Assembly (NCBI GenBank): GCA_018400625.1
Contig: JAGYMJ010000179.1
Span: forward strand, 1 to 7,661
DNA: 7,661 nucleotides
Reading direction: 5' to 3'
From: Planctomycetota bacterium
GTDB taxonomy: Bacteria > Planctomycetota > Brocadiia > SM23-32
The position numbers were made by a program, and so were the translations under genes. The notes under the pieces were generated by a model. It made no database searches and was not told the DNA's origin. It was given only the letters and a program-made list of their open reading frames with translations. Positions 1 to 5,401 of the stretch are shown piece after piece (the stretch's first letter is position 1; every line of letters starts with the position of its first letter).

Positions 1-917
1 CCAATACCCACCCATTTAACAGGTATGTCGATTTGATCCCGCATACCAAAGACTATTCCGCCCCTTGCCGTGCCGTCAAGTTTTGCAAGCACTAAGCCGG
101 ATATATCGAGGTATTCGCTGAATTTTATGGCCTGGCTTATCCCATTTTGCCCCGTGTTGGCATCCAACACCATGATGGTTTCATGGGGTGCATCGGGGAG
201 TTTCTTGCAAATAACCCTCTGAATTTTCTGAAGTTCGGACATAAGATTCTTTTTGGTATGAACCCGTCCGGCGGTATCAATAATAAGAACGTCGTGCTTT
301 TTTGAAATCGCTTTATCCATGGCGTCGAAAGCGACCGAAGCCGGGTCGGCGCTGTCATTTATTACTATCTCCGCACCTGTCCACTCCGCCCATATACTGA
401 GCTGTTCCCCGGCGGCGGCGCGGAAAGTATCGCACGCTGCCAGCAGAACATTTTTCCCCTCTTTTTTATATTTGTAGGCCATTTTGCCTATAGTGGTTGT
501 TTTTCCCGATCCGTTAACGCCGACGACAAGGATTACGGCAGGGGGGGTATCCGGAAGTTTTATTTCCGTATCCCATTGCTCAATGTCCGTTTTAATATGT
601 TCTTTGAGAAAAGGAATGACATCTTCAGTATTTTCAATCCTTCCATCGGCATAGGCTTCTTCGAGTTCTTCACAGAGTCGCATAGCTTTACGCGGTCCGA
701 TATCCGCCATGTAGAGTTGTTCTTCCACTTGCTCGATGATTTCATCGTCCAGACTTTTCCCTACGGGCAGTACGGATTGCAGACCGTTGGTGATTTTATC
801 GTGGGTTTTTTTAAGCCCTGTGCGGAGGCGTTTGAATATCCCGTTTTTCTCTTCTTGTGGATTATCTTCCGCCACTTGTTTTTTTTCTTCAGAGTCTTTC
901 TTGCCGAAAAATTTCAT
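1..917 (-). CDS. ftsY: Signal recognition particle receptor FtsY (C-terminus cut off by the window edge)
   Basis: FtsY is the membrane-associated GTPase that docks SRP-ribosome-nascent chain complexes at the translocon. The visible 305 residues show a short, charged, Lys/Glu-rich N-terminal (A) region at about 1-30, a helical N domain at about 31-115 and the SRP-type G domain from about 125. The G domain shows the P-loop GVNGSGKT (133-140), DTFRAAA (163-169), DTAGR (214-218) and a G4 motif AKLDG (278-282), where most relatives have TKLDG. The frame is open at base 1, inside the final WVGIG motif. Only the last C-terminal residues, with the usual GE..DDL..F ending, are therefore missing. The ATG lies 17 nt after the upstream stop, and a modest AGGA site sits about 9-10 nt before it. 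It is the third gene of ribH-nusB-ftsY. The A region is far shorter than in E. coli, so membrane contact probably relies on the amphipathic start of the N domain (inference). The family assignment is secure. Confidence 0.96.
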   Translation of the reverse strand, partial: MKFFGKKDSEEKKQVAEDNPQEEKNGIFKRLRTGLKKTHDKITNGLQSVLPVGKSLDDEIIEQVEEQLYMADIGPRKAMRLCEELEEAYADGRIENTEDVIPFLKEHIKTDIEQWDTEIKLPDTPPAVILVVGVNGSGKTTTIGKMAYKYKKEGKNVLLAACDTFRAAAGEQLSIWAEWTGAEIVINDSADPASVAFDAMDKAISKKHDVLIIDTAGRVHTKKNLMSELQKIQRVICKKLPDAPHETIMVLDANTGQNGISQAIKFSEYLDISGLVLAKLDGTARGGIVFGMRDQIDIPVKWVGI

Positions 918-934
918 AATATATTTTCCTGTTG

Positions 935-2284
935 CTATCTCCGCCTGTAACTGTCCGCTTTTTCAAGAAGTCGACTTATTTCAACAAAAGATACAGTTTC
1001 CTGTCCAAGCGTAACATTGTTGGCTCTTTCTCCATGAAAATCGCTGCCGCCTGTGATGGCCAGATCATTTTTTCTTGCCGTATCCATCCAGAAAGCTTCC
1101 GTTTTTGCATCATGTTCAGGGTAATGAACCTCAATGCCGTCAATGCCTTCTTGTTCGATTTTTTCCATCACATTTTCAATACCCTCTGTCAGCCCCGGAT
1201 GCGCCAGTACAGCACATCCACCCGCCTGGTGAATCAAATAAATGGTTCTTCTGACGGAAAGTTTTTCTTTCGGCACGTATGCCGGTTTGCCGGTTCCGAG
1301 ATATTTCTCGAATACCTCATTAATTGTTTTGCATACGCCCATTTTAAGAAGTTCCTGTGCCACATGCAGCCTGCCTACAGTGCTATAATGCTCATTGATG
1401 ATACGCTCACCATCCAGGTGGATATCACATTCAGCCAGTTTTGATTCAATTTTTCGCACCCTCTCGATTCTCACATGCCGCAGCTTTTCCAATTCTTCAT
1501 TCAATTCTTTGTCGTTCTCTTCAATGAAATATCCGAGAATATGGAGTTCATGTTCTTTGCTGCCGTTGGGGCTATGTAAATAAGCCGACATTTCAACACC
1601 GGGTATGACGGCGATTCCCATTTTTTTTCCGGTTTCAATGGCATCCCTCACTCCTTCGACCGAATCATGGTCGGTCAGTGAAACAGCATCAAGTCCGCAT
1701 TCTTTGGCTTTTATTACCACCGCTTCCGGTGATAATTCACCGTCTGAAGCGTCTGAATGAAGATGAAGGTCCGCTTTTTTGTCGGGATTTGATTTAAATT
1801 CAGGGTTGGAAAGACGGGGATAGAGTTTGCTATGTTGTTCTTGCATAGTTTGATCGGATCTTAAAGGAGCAGAATATTCGGTGTAAATCTGGTCTAAAAC
1901 GCCGTTAATGAAATTAGGAGAATCTTCGGTGCCATAGGTTTTAGACATCTCGATGGCTTCATTGATGATCACTTTATGTGGGGTTTCCGGGCAATGCATC
2001 AGCTCATAGGCGCCTATGCGCAAGATGTTACGGTCGATATTCGGCATGCGTTCAAGTCGCCAGTTCGTTGCGACTTTTTGGATTATGCCGTCTAACTGTT
2101 CCAGTTCGGCCAAACATCCATCAATCAATTCCTTGCCAAAAACAGGGATATTTTGCAGGTCCTCGGTTTGGGCCAGTAATCTGAGCTGGTCGTCATCCAG
2201 CTTATCACGTATATCACGCAGATATAAGGCTTTCAGAGCGAATTCCCGTCCTAATGATCTTTTTCTGACATTTTTTCTGTTCAT
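935..2284 (-). CDS. nusB: NusB - PHP phosphoesterase (RNase AM/TrpH-type) fusion protein
   Basis: One uninterrupted 449-codon frame. Residues 1-137 form a full-length NusB, the RNA-binding antitermination factor that recognises boxA with NusE/S10. Signature segments are IDRNILRIG (83-91) and INEAIEMSKTYGTEDSPNFI (107-126). A polar linker (138-170) leads to a complete PHP metal-dependent phosphoesterase with motifs DLHLHSDASDG (172-182), LTDHD (203-207), GVEMS (229-233), H248, GRLH (304-307), VLAHPG (359-364) and GSDFHG (413-418). The likely trinuclear metal ligands H174, H176, D181, H206, E231, H248, H362, D415 and H417 are all present. A helical insert at about 255-355, containing GRLH and KPAYVP, is typical of the YciV/TrpH (RNase AM, AMP/pAp phosphatase) subgroup. 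The start ATG overlaps the ribH stop (ATGA), indicating translational coupling. M147 could be the start of a once-separate PHP gene, but no Shine-Dalgarno precedes it. Both domain identities are clear; the joint function is inference. Confidence 0.95.
   Translation of the reverse strand: MNRKNVRKRSLGREFALKALYLRDIRDKLDDDQLRLLAQTEDLQNIPVFGKELIDGCLAELEQLDGIIQKVATNWRLERMPNIDRNILRIGAYELMHCPETPHKVIINEAIEMSKTYGTEDSPNFINGVLDQIYTEYSAPLRSDQTMQEQHSKLYPRLSNPEFKSNPDKKADLHLHSDASDGELSPEAVVIKAKECGLDAVSLTDHDSVEGVRDAIETGKKMGIAVIPGVEMSAYLHSPNGSKEHELHILGYFIEENDKELNEELEKLRHVRIERVRKIESKLAECDIHLDGERIINEHYSTVGRLHVAQELLKMGVCKTINEVFEKYLGTGKPAYVPKEKLSVRRTIYLIHQAGGCAVLAHPGLTEGIENVMEKIEQEGIDGIEVHYPEHDAKTEAFWMDTARKNDLAITGGSDFHGERANNVTLGQETVSFVEISRLLEKADSYRRR
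2281..2284 (-). other. ATGA stop-start overlap coupling ribH to the nusB fusion gene
   Basis: The ribH stop TGA (2283-2281) overlaps the ATG (2284-2282) of the NusB-PHP gene by two bases. Only a poor Shine-Dalgarno candidate, an AGG about a dozen bases upstream, precedes the ATG. Re-initiation by ribosomes finishing ribH is therefore the likely route of translation (inference). Confidence 0.8.
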
Positions 2285-2763
2285 TCTTCAGTGCCTATCT
2301 GATCGAGTAAAGCTACCATTTCAATGGCGGCAAGAGCTGCCTCGGCCCCTCTGTTTCCCGTTCGGCCGCCTGCTCTGTCAACCGCTTGTTCTACCGTATC
2401 GGTAGTGACTACCCCAAAAATGACCGGAAGACCTGTTTCATTACTTGCCCGGCCGACACCTCTTCCGACTTCGGAAGCTACGAAGTCAAAATGTGGAGTT
2501 TGGCCCCTGATTACGGTTCCAAGACATATCACAGCGTCGAAACGGCCGGATTTTGCAGCTCTTGTGGCGATTAATGGTATTTCAAAGGCGCCGGGGACAC
2601 GAAATAATTCGATTCCGCCGGCTTCTGTTCCATGACGCAAAAGGCAATCTTTCGCTCCATCAATTAATCGGCTTGTTATAATTTCGTTGTAACGGGAAGC
2701 TACTATCGCAAATCGTTTTCCCTCAGCATTTAACTGTCCTTCATATATTGGGGTTTCTCCCAT
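2281..2763 (-). CDS. ribH: 6,7-dimethyl-8-ribityllumazine synthase
   Basis: RibH condenses 5-amino-6-ribitylaminouracil with 3,4-dihydroxy-2-butanone 4-phosphate. This is the penultimate step of riboflavin synthesis, and the enzyme usually forms a cytosolic 60-mer or pentamer. The 160-residue protein is normal in length and complete. Visible signatures are ASRYNEIIT (22-30; a Tyr where B. subtilis has the substrate-stacking Phe), VPGAFEIP (56-63), GTVIRGQTPHFDF (82-94) with catalytic His91, PVIFGVVTTDT (113-123), and the phosphate-binding segment around R130 and GNRGAEAA (136-143). The start is supported by a strong Shine-Dalgarno, AAAGGAGAGG, 3-4 bases before the ATG. It is the first gene of the leftward operon and overlaps the next gene by ATGA. 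ribH-nusB adjacency is widespread in bacteria. No other riboflavin genes are present in the window. Confidence 0.97.
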   Translation of the reverse strand: MGETPIYEGQLNAEGKRFAIVASRYNEIITSRLIDGAKDCLLRHGTEAGGIELFRVPGAFEIPLIATRAAKSGRFDAVICLGTVIRGQTPHFDFVASEVGRGVGRASNETGLPVIFGVVTTDTVEQAVDRAGGRTGNRGAEAALAAIEMVALLDQIGTEE

Positions 2764-2766
2764 TTT

Positions 2767-2776
2767 CCTCTCCTTT
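2767..2776 (-). promoter_or_regulatory. Strong ribosome binding site of ribH
   Basis: The minus-strand sequence AAAGGAGAGG is followed by AAA and the ribH ATG. It is the best Shine-Dalgarno match in the window. It fixes the ribH start, and through the overlap it probably also drives translation of the NusB fusion. Confidence 0.75.
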
Positions 2777-2826
2777 GATCGAAATCAATGATGGTCAATA
2801 CTCAGCGAAACGAATAGTTTTATCAC

Positions 2827-2840
2827 CACCGTCTCCGGTG
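2827..2840 (-). other. GNRA-capped hairpin in the ribH leader
   Basis: In the transcript sense the leader reads CACCG GAGA CGGTG: a perfect 5-bp stem closed by a GAGA (GNRA) tetraloop, about 65 nt before the ribH start. No FMN riboswitch consensus (conserved AGGGG / GGTGAAATTCC-like boxes) is visible around it. It may simply be local leader structure. Confidence 0.4.
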
Positions 2841-2902
2841 CAGCTGAAAAAACAACGTATTGTGCTGAGAACGTACCAATGACTTTACATTTCAAACTTT
2901 AT

Positions 2903-2931
2903 ACTATACACTACAGGTGTTGAGTTTGCAA
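2903..2931 (-). promoter_or_regulatory. Predicted sigma70-type promoter of the ribH-nusB-ftsY operon
   Basis: On the minus strand a -35-like TTGCAA (2931-2926) and a -10-like TATAGT (2908-2903, 5 of 6 matches to TATAAT) are separated by exactly 17 bases. Transcription would start near 2896, giving a leader of about 130 nt before ribH. This is a prediction from sequence match and spacing only. Confidence 0.5.
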
Positions 2932-2962
2932 ATTACTTGAGATCCGTCATCGCAAAAACTTC

Positions 2963-2977
2963 ATTCAACGGTTGAAT
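2963..2977. promoter_or_regulatory. 15-bp operator-like palindrome upstream of the ribH promoter
   Basis: ATTCAAC-G-GTTGAAT is a perfect 7+7 bp dyad around one central base. It lies about 32 bp upstream of the predicted -35 box of the leftward operon. Its size and symmetry suit a dimeric regulator, but I recognise no specific regulator. Confidence 0.4.
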
Positions 2978-3022
2978 ATATCCCCCTTTTCAGGGAAAAT
3001 CTTTATCGTCTATCAGTTCACG

Positions 3023-3053
3023 GGGTAGGCAGTTCTATCAGACCTGCCTACCC
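3023..3053. repeat. 10-bp perfect inverted repeat with 11-nt loop
   Basis: GGGTAGGCAG (3023-3032) and CTGCCTACCC (3044-3053) are exact reverse complements around an 11-base loop. The octamer TCTATCAG occurs as a direct repeat just before the left arm (3009-3016) and in the loop (3034-3041). No T-tract follows on either strand, so it is not a standard intrinsic terminator. It opens the highly structured non-coding block that continues to about 3260. Confidence 0.65.
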
Positions 3054-3082
3054 GGGGCTGTAATGAATAAACCCCCGCCCGG

Positions 3083-3127
3083 GAAAACGACAGCCGTCGC
3101 GTTTTCAAAGACTTTGCCCTGAAAACG
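3083..3127. repeat. Alternating GAAAACG / CGTTTTC / GAAAACG inverted repeats
   Basis: GAAAACG at 3083-3089 can pair with CGTTTTC at 3100-3106. The same CGTTTTC can instead pair with a second GAAAACG at 3121-3127. The two hairpins exclude each other. The first is reinforced by an inner AC/GT pair next to a 2-nt bulge. This arrangement could be a structural switch or simply repeat debris; the sequence does not decide. Confidence 0.5.
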
Positions 3128-3128
3128 G

Positions 3129-3156
3129 GGCGCCATGCGGCGCCGTTCGTTCTTTT
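3129..3156 (+). terminator. Weak terminator-like GGCGCC hairpin followed by T-rich tract
   Basis: GGCGCC (3129-3134) and GGCGCC (3139-3144) form a 6-bp all-GC stem around the loop ATGC. On the plus strand this is followed by the T-rich GTTCGTTCTTTT. The layout resembles a Rho-independent terminator, but the T-tract is interrupted and no recognised plus-strand gene lies upstream. It would only make sense for an unrecognised short RNA or as a barrier before the next gene. Confidence 0.25.
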
Positions 3157-3160
3157 GCCA

Positions 3161-3199
3161 CTGCCGGCCCTGTGCCGGTGGAGCCAATACGTAAGTAAT
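3161..3199 (+). repeat. Palindromic repeat, copy 1
   Basis: The core CCCTGTGCCGGTGGA (3168-3182) is followed by GCCAAT and ends with TAAGTAAT (3192-3199). The 7-nt loop CCCTGTG (3168-3174) is closed by CCGG (3164-3167) against CCGG (3175-3178), extended by two G-U pairs and a C-G pair in RNA. It is the first of two tandem copies. Confidence 0.6.
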
Positions 3200-3259
3200 G
3201 CACCACCAAGCCCTCCAACGACCCTGTGTCGGTGGAGGCAATGGTTCAGCCTAAGTAAT
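3200..3259 (+). repeat. Palindromic repeat, copy 2
   Basis: The core CCCTGTGTCGGTGGA (3222-3236) differs from copy 1 at one base. It is followed by GGCAAT and, after a short extra segment, the same TAAGTAAT end (3252-3259). The hairpin has arms CCTCCA-A-CGA (3212-3221) and TCG-G-TGGAGG (3229-3238), nine pairs and one mismatch, around the identical loop CCCTGTG. The stem changes relative to copy 1 keep the pairing, which suggests that the structure is selected. Confidence 0.65.
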
Positions 3260-3269
3260 AAAATCAATG

Positions 3270-3299
3270 CTTACACAAAGCGGCAAAAAAATGTAAGAT
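3270..3299 (+). promoter_or_regulatory. Possible promoter of the NFACT-nitroreductase-rph-gatB operon
   Basis: CTTACA (3270-3275) and TAAGAT (3294-3299), each matching its consensus at four of six positions, are 18 bases apart. The -10 candidate is about 35 bases before the NFACT start. It is the best pair seen between the repeats and the gene, but it is weak. Confidence 0.3.
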
Positions 3300-3334
3300 C
3301 GAAGTTATTAACCGCCTATTTAAAGAGCCTGAAA

Positions 3335-4816
3335 ATGTCACTGACGACCACGGAGATTACTAGCGTTGTACAAGATATTGGACCACTGCTCAGTGGTGGG
3401 GAGATCGTCCGTATCGATCAGTTGGAGAAATACAGATTTGTTTTTCATATACGGAAAGATGCCTGTCGCTACTGGCTGCAAATTGTCGTGCACCCGCAGT
3501 TCAGCCGGCTGCATTTGCTGAGCGGCAGACCGAAGACGAATAAGCCTGAAACCGGGTTCTGCAACGTGCTCCGCCAACACCTGACCGCCAGCCCTATTGT
3601 GTCGTTACAACAGATCGAAAACGATCGCGTCGTTGTGCTTGAAAGTATTGAACGCGATGCTTTGCTCAACAAGCGCTGTGTTCGACTGATTGTTGAGTTG
3701 GTTGGACGCGGAAGCAATCTGATCCTTGTCGATTCACAGGATAAAGTTCTTGGTGCGCTGTTTCCGGAAAAAAGCCGGCGCCGCATTATCGTGCCCGGCG
3801 CCGGATTTGTGAGCCTGCCGCCTCCGCCTCAGAATGTCCGATCAGGCCAAAACAGATTTAGTCAATATGCGGGGGCAGACGATATTCTGGCCCTGAGCCG
3901 CGCCATAGATCAGCATTATGAATATGTTGAGGAACGCGCGGAATTTGCGGAAAGGCTCAAAGAATTTCAAAAAAGAATGGATAAGGAGAAACTAAAACTT
4001 GAAAATCTGCATAATAACCTTGAGAGTGATCTCCGCGATGCGGATAAGGCTGAAATTCTGAAAAAAGAAGGGGAATTGCTGAAAATAGCGCTGCCTCATA
4101 TGAAAAAAGGACAAAAAAGTGTTACCGTACAGGATTATTTTTCCAAAGAATTCAATGAAAAACGGATTGACCTTGACCCCTATTTAACTCCCCAGGAAAA
4201 CATGCAAAACCGGTTCAAACATTATAAACAACTGCGCAGTAGTGTGGATCCGTTAACGAAAAAATTGGAACACACAGAGAAAAAGCTCCATGAACTTGAA
4301 CAAATTGAGAATTTGCTCAATAATATAGTCTGTCTGAGAGAACTGCAGGAAATTGAAAATACTGAAGCAGTAAAAAAACTTCTCTCCGATAATAAGGCGG
4401 ACAGGTTACCGCACAAAGATCAGAACGCAGAGAAGGGGCCCAGGCGGTTCTGTTCTTCGGATGGTATAGAAATACTGGTGGCTCGTAATCGACGGCAAAA
4501 TCATCGATTGACTTTTTCCATCGCTCGCGGCAATGACTACTGGATGCACGTGCTTGGACATCCCGGAGCCCATGTTGTTATAAAACACCGTCAAAATTGT
4601 GAGCTGCCGCGCAGTACACTTGTTGAAGCCGCTCATCTGGCGATCTATTACTCGAAATTACAAGGAGCCGGCTTTGTTCGCGTCCTGTACACTCAGTGCA
4701 AGCATGTGAAATCTGTTAAAGGCTCCGATGAAGGAGTTGTCCACTGCTCACGTGAATCCACTTTAGGTGTGCGTTTCAGTAAAAAACGAATTCAGAAAAT
4801 CTTAAATCGGGATTGA
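3335..4816 (+). CDS. NFACT family protein, RqcH-like ribosome quality control factor
   Basis: RqcH/Rqc2 proteins bind obstructed 50S-peptidyl-tRNA complexes and recruit tRNA-Ala to add C-terminal alanine tails. The 493-residue product has an NFACT-N domain (about 1-165), a long coiled-coil region (about 195-255 and 290-345) broken by ALPHMKKGQKSV (252-263), and a C-terminal NFACT-R domain (about 372-485) with SSDGIEILVARNRRQN (374-389), YWMHVLGHPGAHVVIK (402-417) and EAAHLAIYYSK (431-441). The functionally important Asp-Arg pair falls at D97/R98, as in characterised RqcH proteins. ELVGRGSNLIL (121-131) is also typical. Bacterial relatives are usually about 550-580 residues, and the region between NFACT-N and the coiled coil is short here. 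The frame stays open back to 3155, but that part reads through palindromic repeats. MSLTT at 3335 matches the usual start, with a weak AAAGAG site before it. First gene of the rightward operon. Confidence 0.9.
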   Translation: MSLTTTEITSVVQDIGPLLSGGEIVRIDQLEKYRFVFHIRKDACRYWLQIVVHPQFSRLHLLSGRPKTNKPETGFCNVLRQHLTASPIVSLQQIENDRVVVLESIERDALLNKRCVRLIVELVGRGSNLILVDSQDKVLGALFPEKSRRRIIVPGAGFVSLPPPPQNVRSGQNRFSQYAGADDILALSRAIDQHYEYVEERAEFAERLKEFQKRMDKEKLKLENLHNNLESDLRDADKAEILKKEGELLKIALPHMKKGQKSVTVQDYFSKEFNEKRIDLDPYLTPQENMQNRFKHYKQLRSSVDPLTKKLEHTEKKLHELEQIENLLNNIVCLRELQEIENTEAVKKLLSDNKADRLPHKDQNAEKGPRRFCSSDGIEILVARNRRQNHRLTFSIARGNDYWMHVLGHPGAHVVIKHRQNCELPRSTLVEAAHLAIYYSKLQGAGFVRVLYTQCKHVKSVKGSDEGVVHCSRESTLGVRFSKKRIQKILNRD

Positions 4817-4827
4817 AATTATATTCC

Positions 4828-4832
4828 AGGAG
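4828..4832 (+). promoter_or_regulatory. Shine-Dalgarno that decides the nitroreductase start
   Basis: AGGAG ends 6 bases before the ATG at 4839 but only 3 bases before the in-frame GTG at 4836. The adjacent GTG-ATG pair is therefore best resolved in favour of the ATG. Confidence 0.7.
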
Positions 4833-4838
4833 TAAGTG

Positions 4839-5399
4839 ATGGAAATCGAAGAAGCCTTGAAAAACAGACGGTCTGTAAGGAGATATCGTCAAAAAGCAGT
4901 CTCTATGGAAACTTTGAAAGAAATCGGTGAAATATGTCGTTATGCTCCTACCGGAGGTAACAGACAGGATTGGGAATTAGTTCTGGTCAACGACCAGGAT
5001 ATAGTCGGCGATGTTTTCAGTACTCTCGCCTGGCTGCCCACCGTCGGTGCGCCGCCCGAGGGAAAACGTCCCACCGCTTATTTGGTTGTTATTTCCGATG
5101 ATAAATCCAATGGCGTTGCAGACTGTGCCGCCATTACGACCTATGCGCTCCTGGCCGCATACGCCAGGGGGCTGGGAAGCTGTTGGTTCGGCTCAATTCG
5201 CAGAACCGAACTGTCAAAATTACTCGAAGTGCCGGAAACTTACTCAATAGAGTTTGTGATCTCTCTGGGATATCCCGATGAAGAGTTCCGAGTGGAAAAC
5301 GGTGACGGCAAAGTGAGGGTTGAAGATGGGGTGACCAATGTGCCTAAACGCCGCGTTTCTGATATTATTCATGTCAATTCTTTTGGTAACAGGGGCTGA
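4839..5399 (+). CDS. Nitroreductase family flavoprotein
   Basis: Small FMN-dependent oxidoreductase of the nitroreductase superfamily, 186 residues, normally a dimer using NAD(P)H. The FMN-phosphate binding start NRRSVRRY (9-16) and the APTGGNRQDWEL segment (36-47) are present. So are the central helix and Gly-rich loop AAYARGLGSCWFGS (106-119) and the C-terminal VISLGYP (140-146), all typical of the fold. The substrate cannot be told from sequence; many members reduce nitro compounds, quinones or enoates, and some have dedicated biosynthetic roles. The start is chosen at 4839 from Shine-Dalgarno spacing. It lies 22 nt after the NFACT stop and 2 nt before rph, so it is firmly inside the operon although its neighbours are RNA and translation genes. 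No signal peptide or membrane segment is seen, so it is presumably cytosolic. Confidence 0.9.
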   Translation: MEIEEALKNRRSVRRYRQKAVSMETLKEIGEICRYAPTGGNRQDWELVLVNDQDIVGDVFSTLAWLPTVGAPPEGKRPTAYLVVISDDKSNGVADCAAITTYALLAAYARGLGSCWFGSIRRTELSKLLEVPETYSIEFVISLGYPDEEFRVENGDGKVRVEDGVTNVPKRRVSDIIHVNSFGNRG

Positions 5400-5401
5400 A
5401 T

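Noticed and set aside
1844..1846. Internal ATG (M147) as a separate start for the PHP domain
   Set aside because: No Shine-Dalgarno precedes it and the NusB frame reads through without a stop, so a single fused product is the simpler reading. It may mark the ancestral gene start.
3038..3241. Minus-strand 67-codon frame with repeated PPPTQGR / PPAQGR peptides
   Set aside because: It is produced by the two palindromic repeats and the hairpin block and has no clear Shine-Dalgarno. The same peptide pattern also appears in the repeat at the window end, so it is most likely a repeat artefact. A conserved ortholog outside repeats would change this view.
3161..3259. Integron attC-like site
   Set aside because: The imperfect hairpins suggested it, but the conserved GTTRRRY / RYYYAAC core ends are missing and no integrase or gene cassette is present.
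3013..3267. Minus-strand 84-codon frame with repeated HRHR peptides
   Set aside because: It overlaps the same repeats in another frame, shows no domain, and has a composition dictated by the palindromes.
3155..3334. Upstream extension of the NFACT gene to an ATG at 3155, giving a 553-residue protein
   Set aside because: The extra 60 residues are read through the tandem palindromic repeats and resemble no NFACT N-terminus, whereas MSLTTTEI at 3335 matches where the family normally starts.
2764..3334. FMN or other known riboswitch, tRNA or CRISPR array in the large intergenic region
   Set aside because: No FMN, TPP or cobalamin consensus boxes, no tRNA T-loop or cloverleaf, and only two tandem repeats of unequal length without spacers of regular size.
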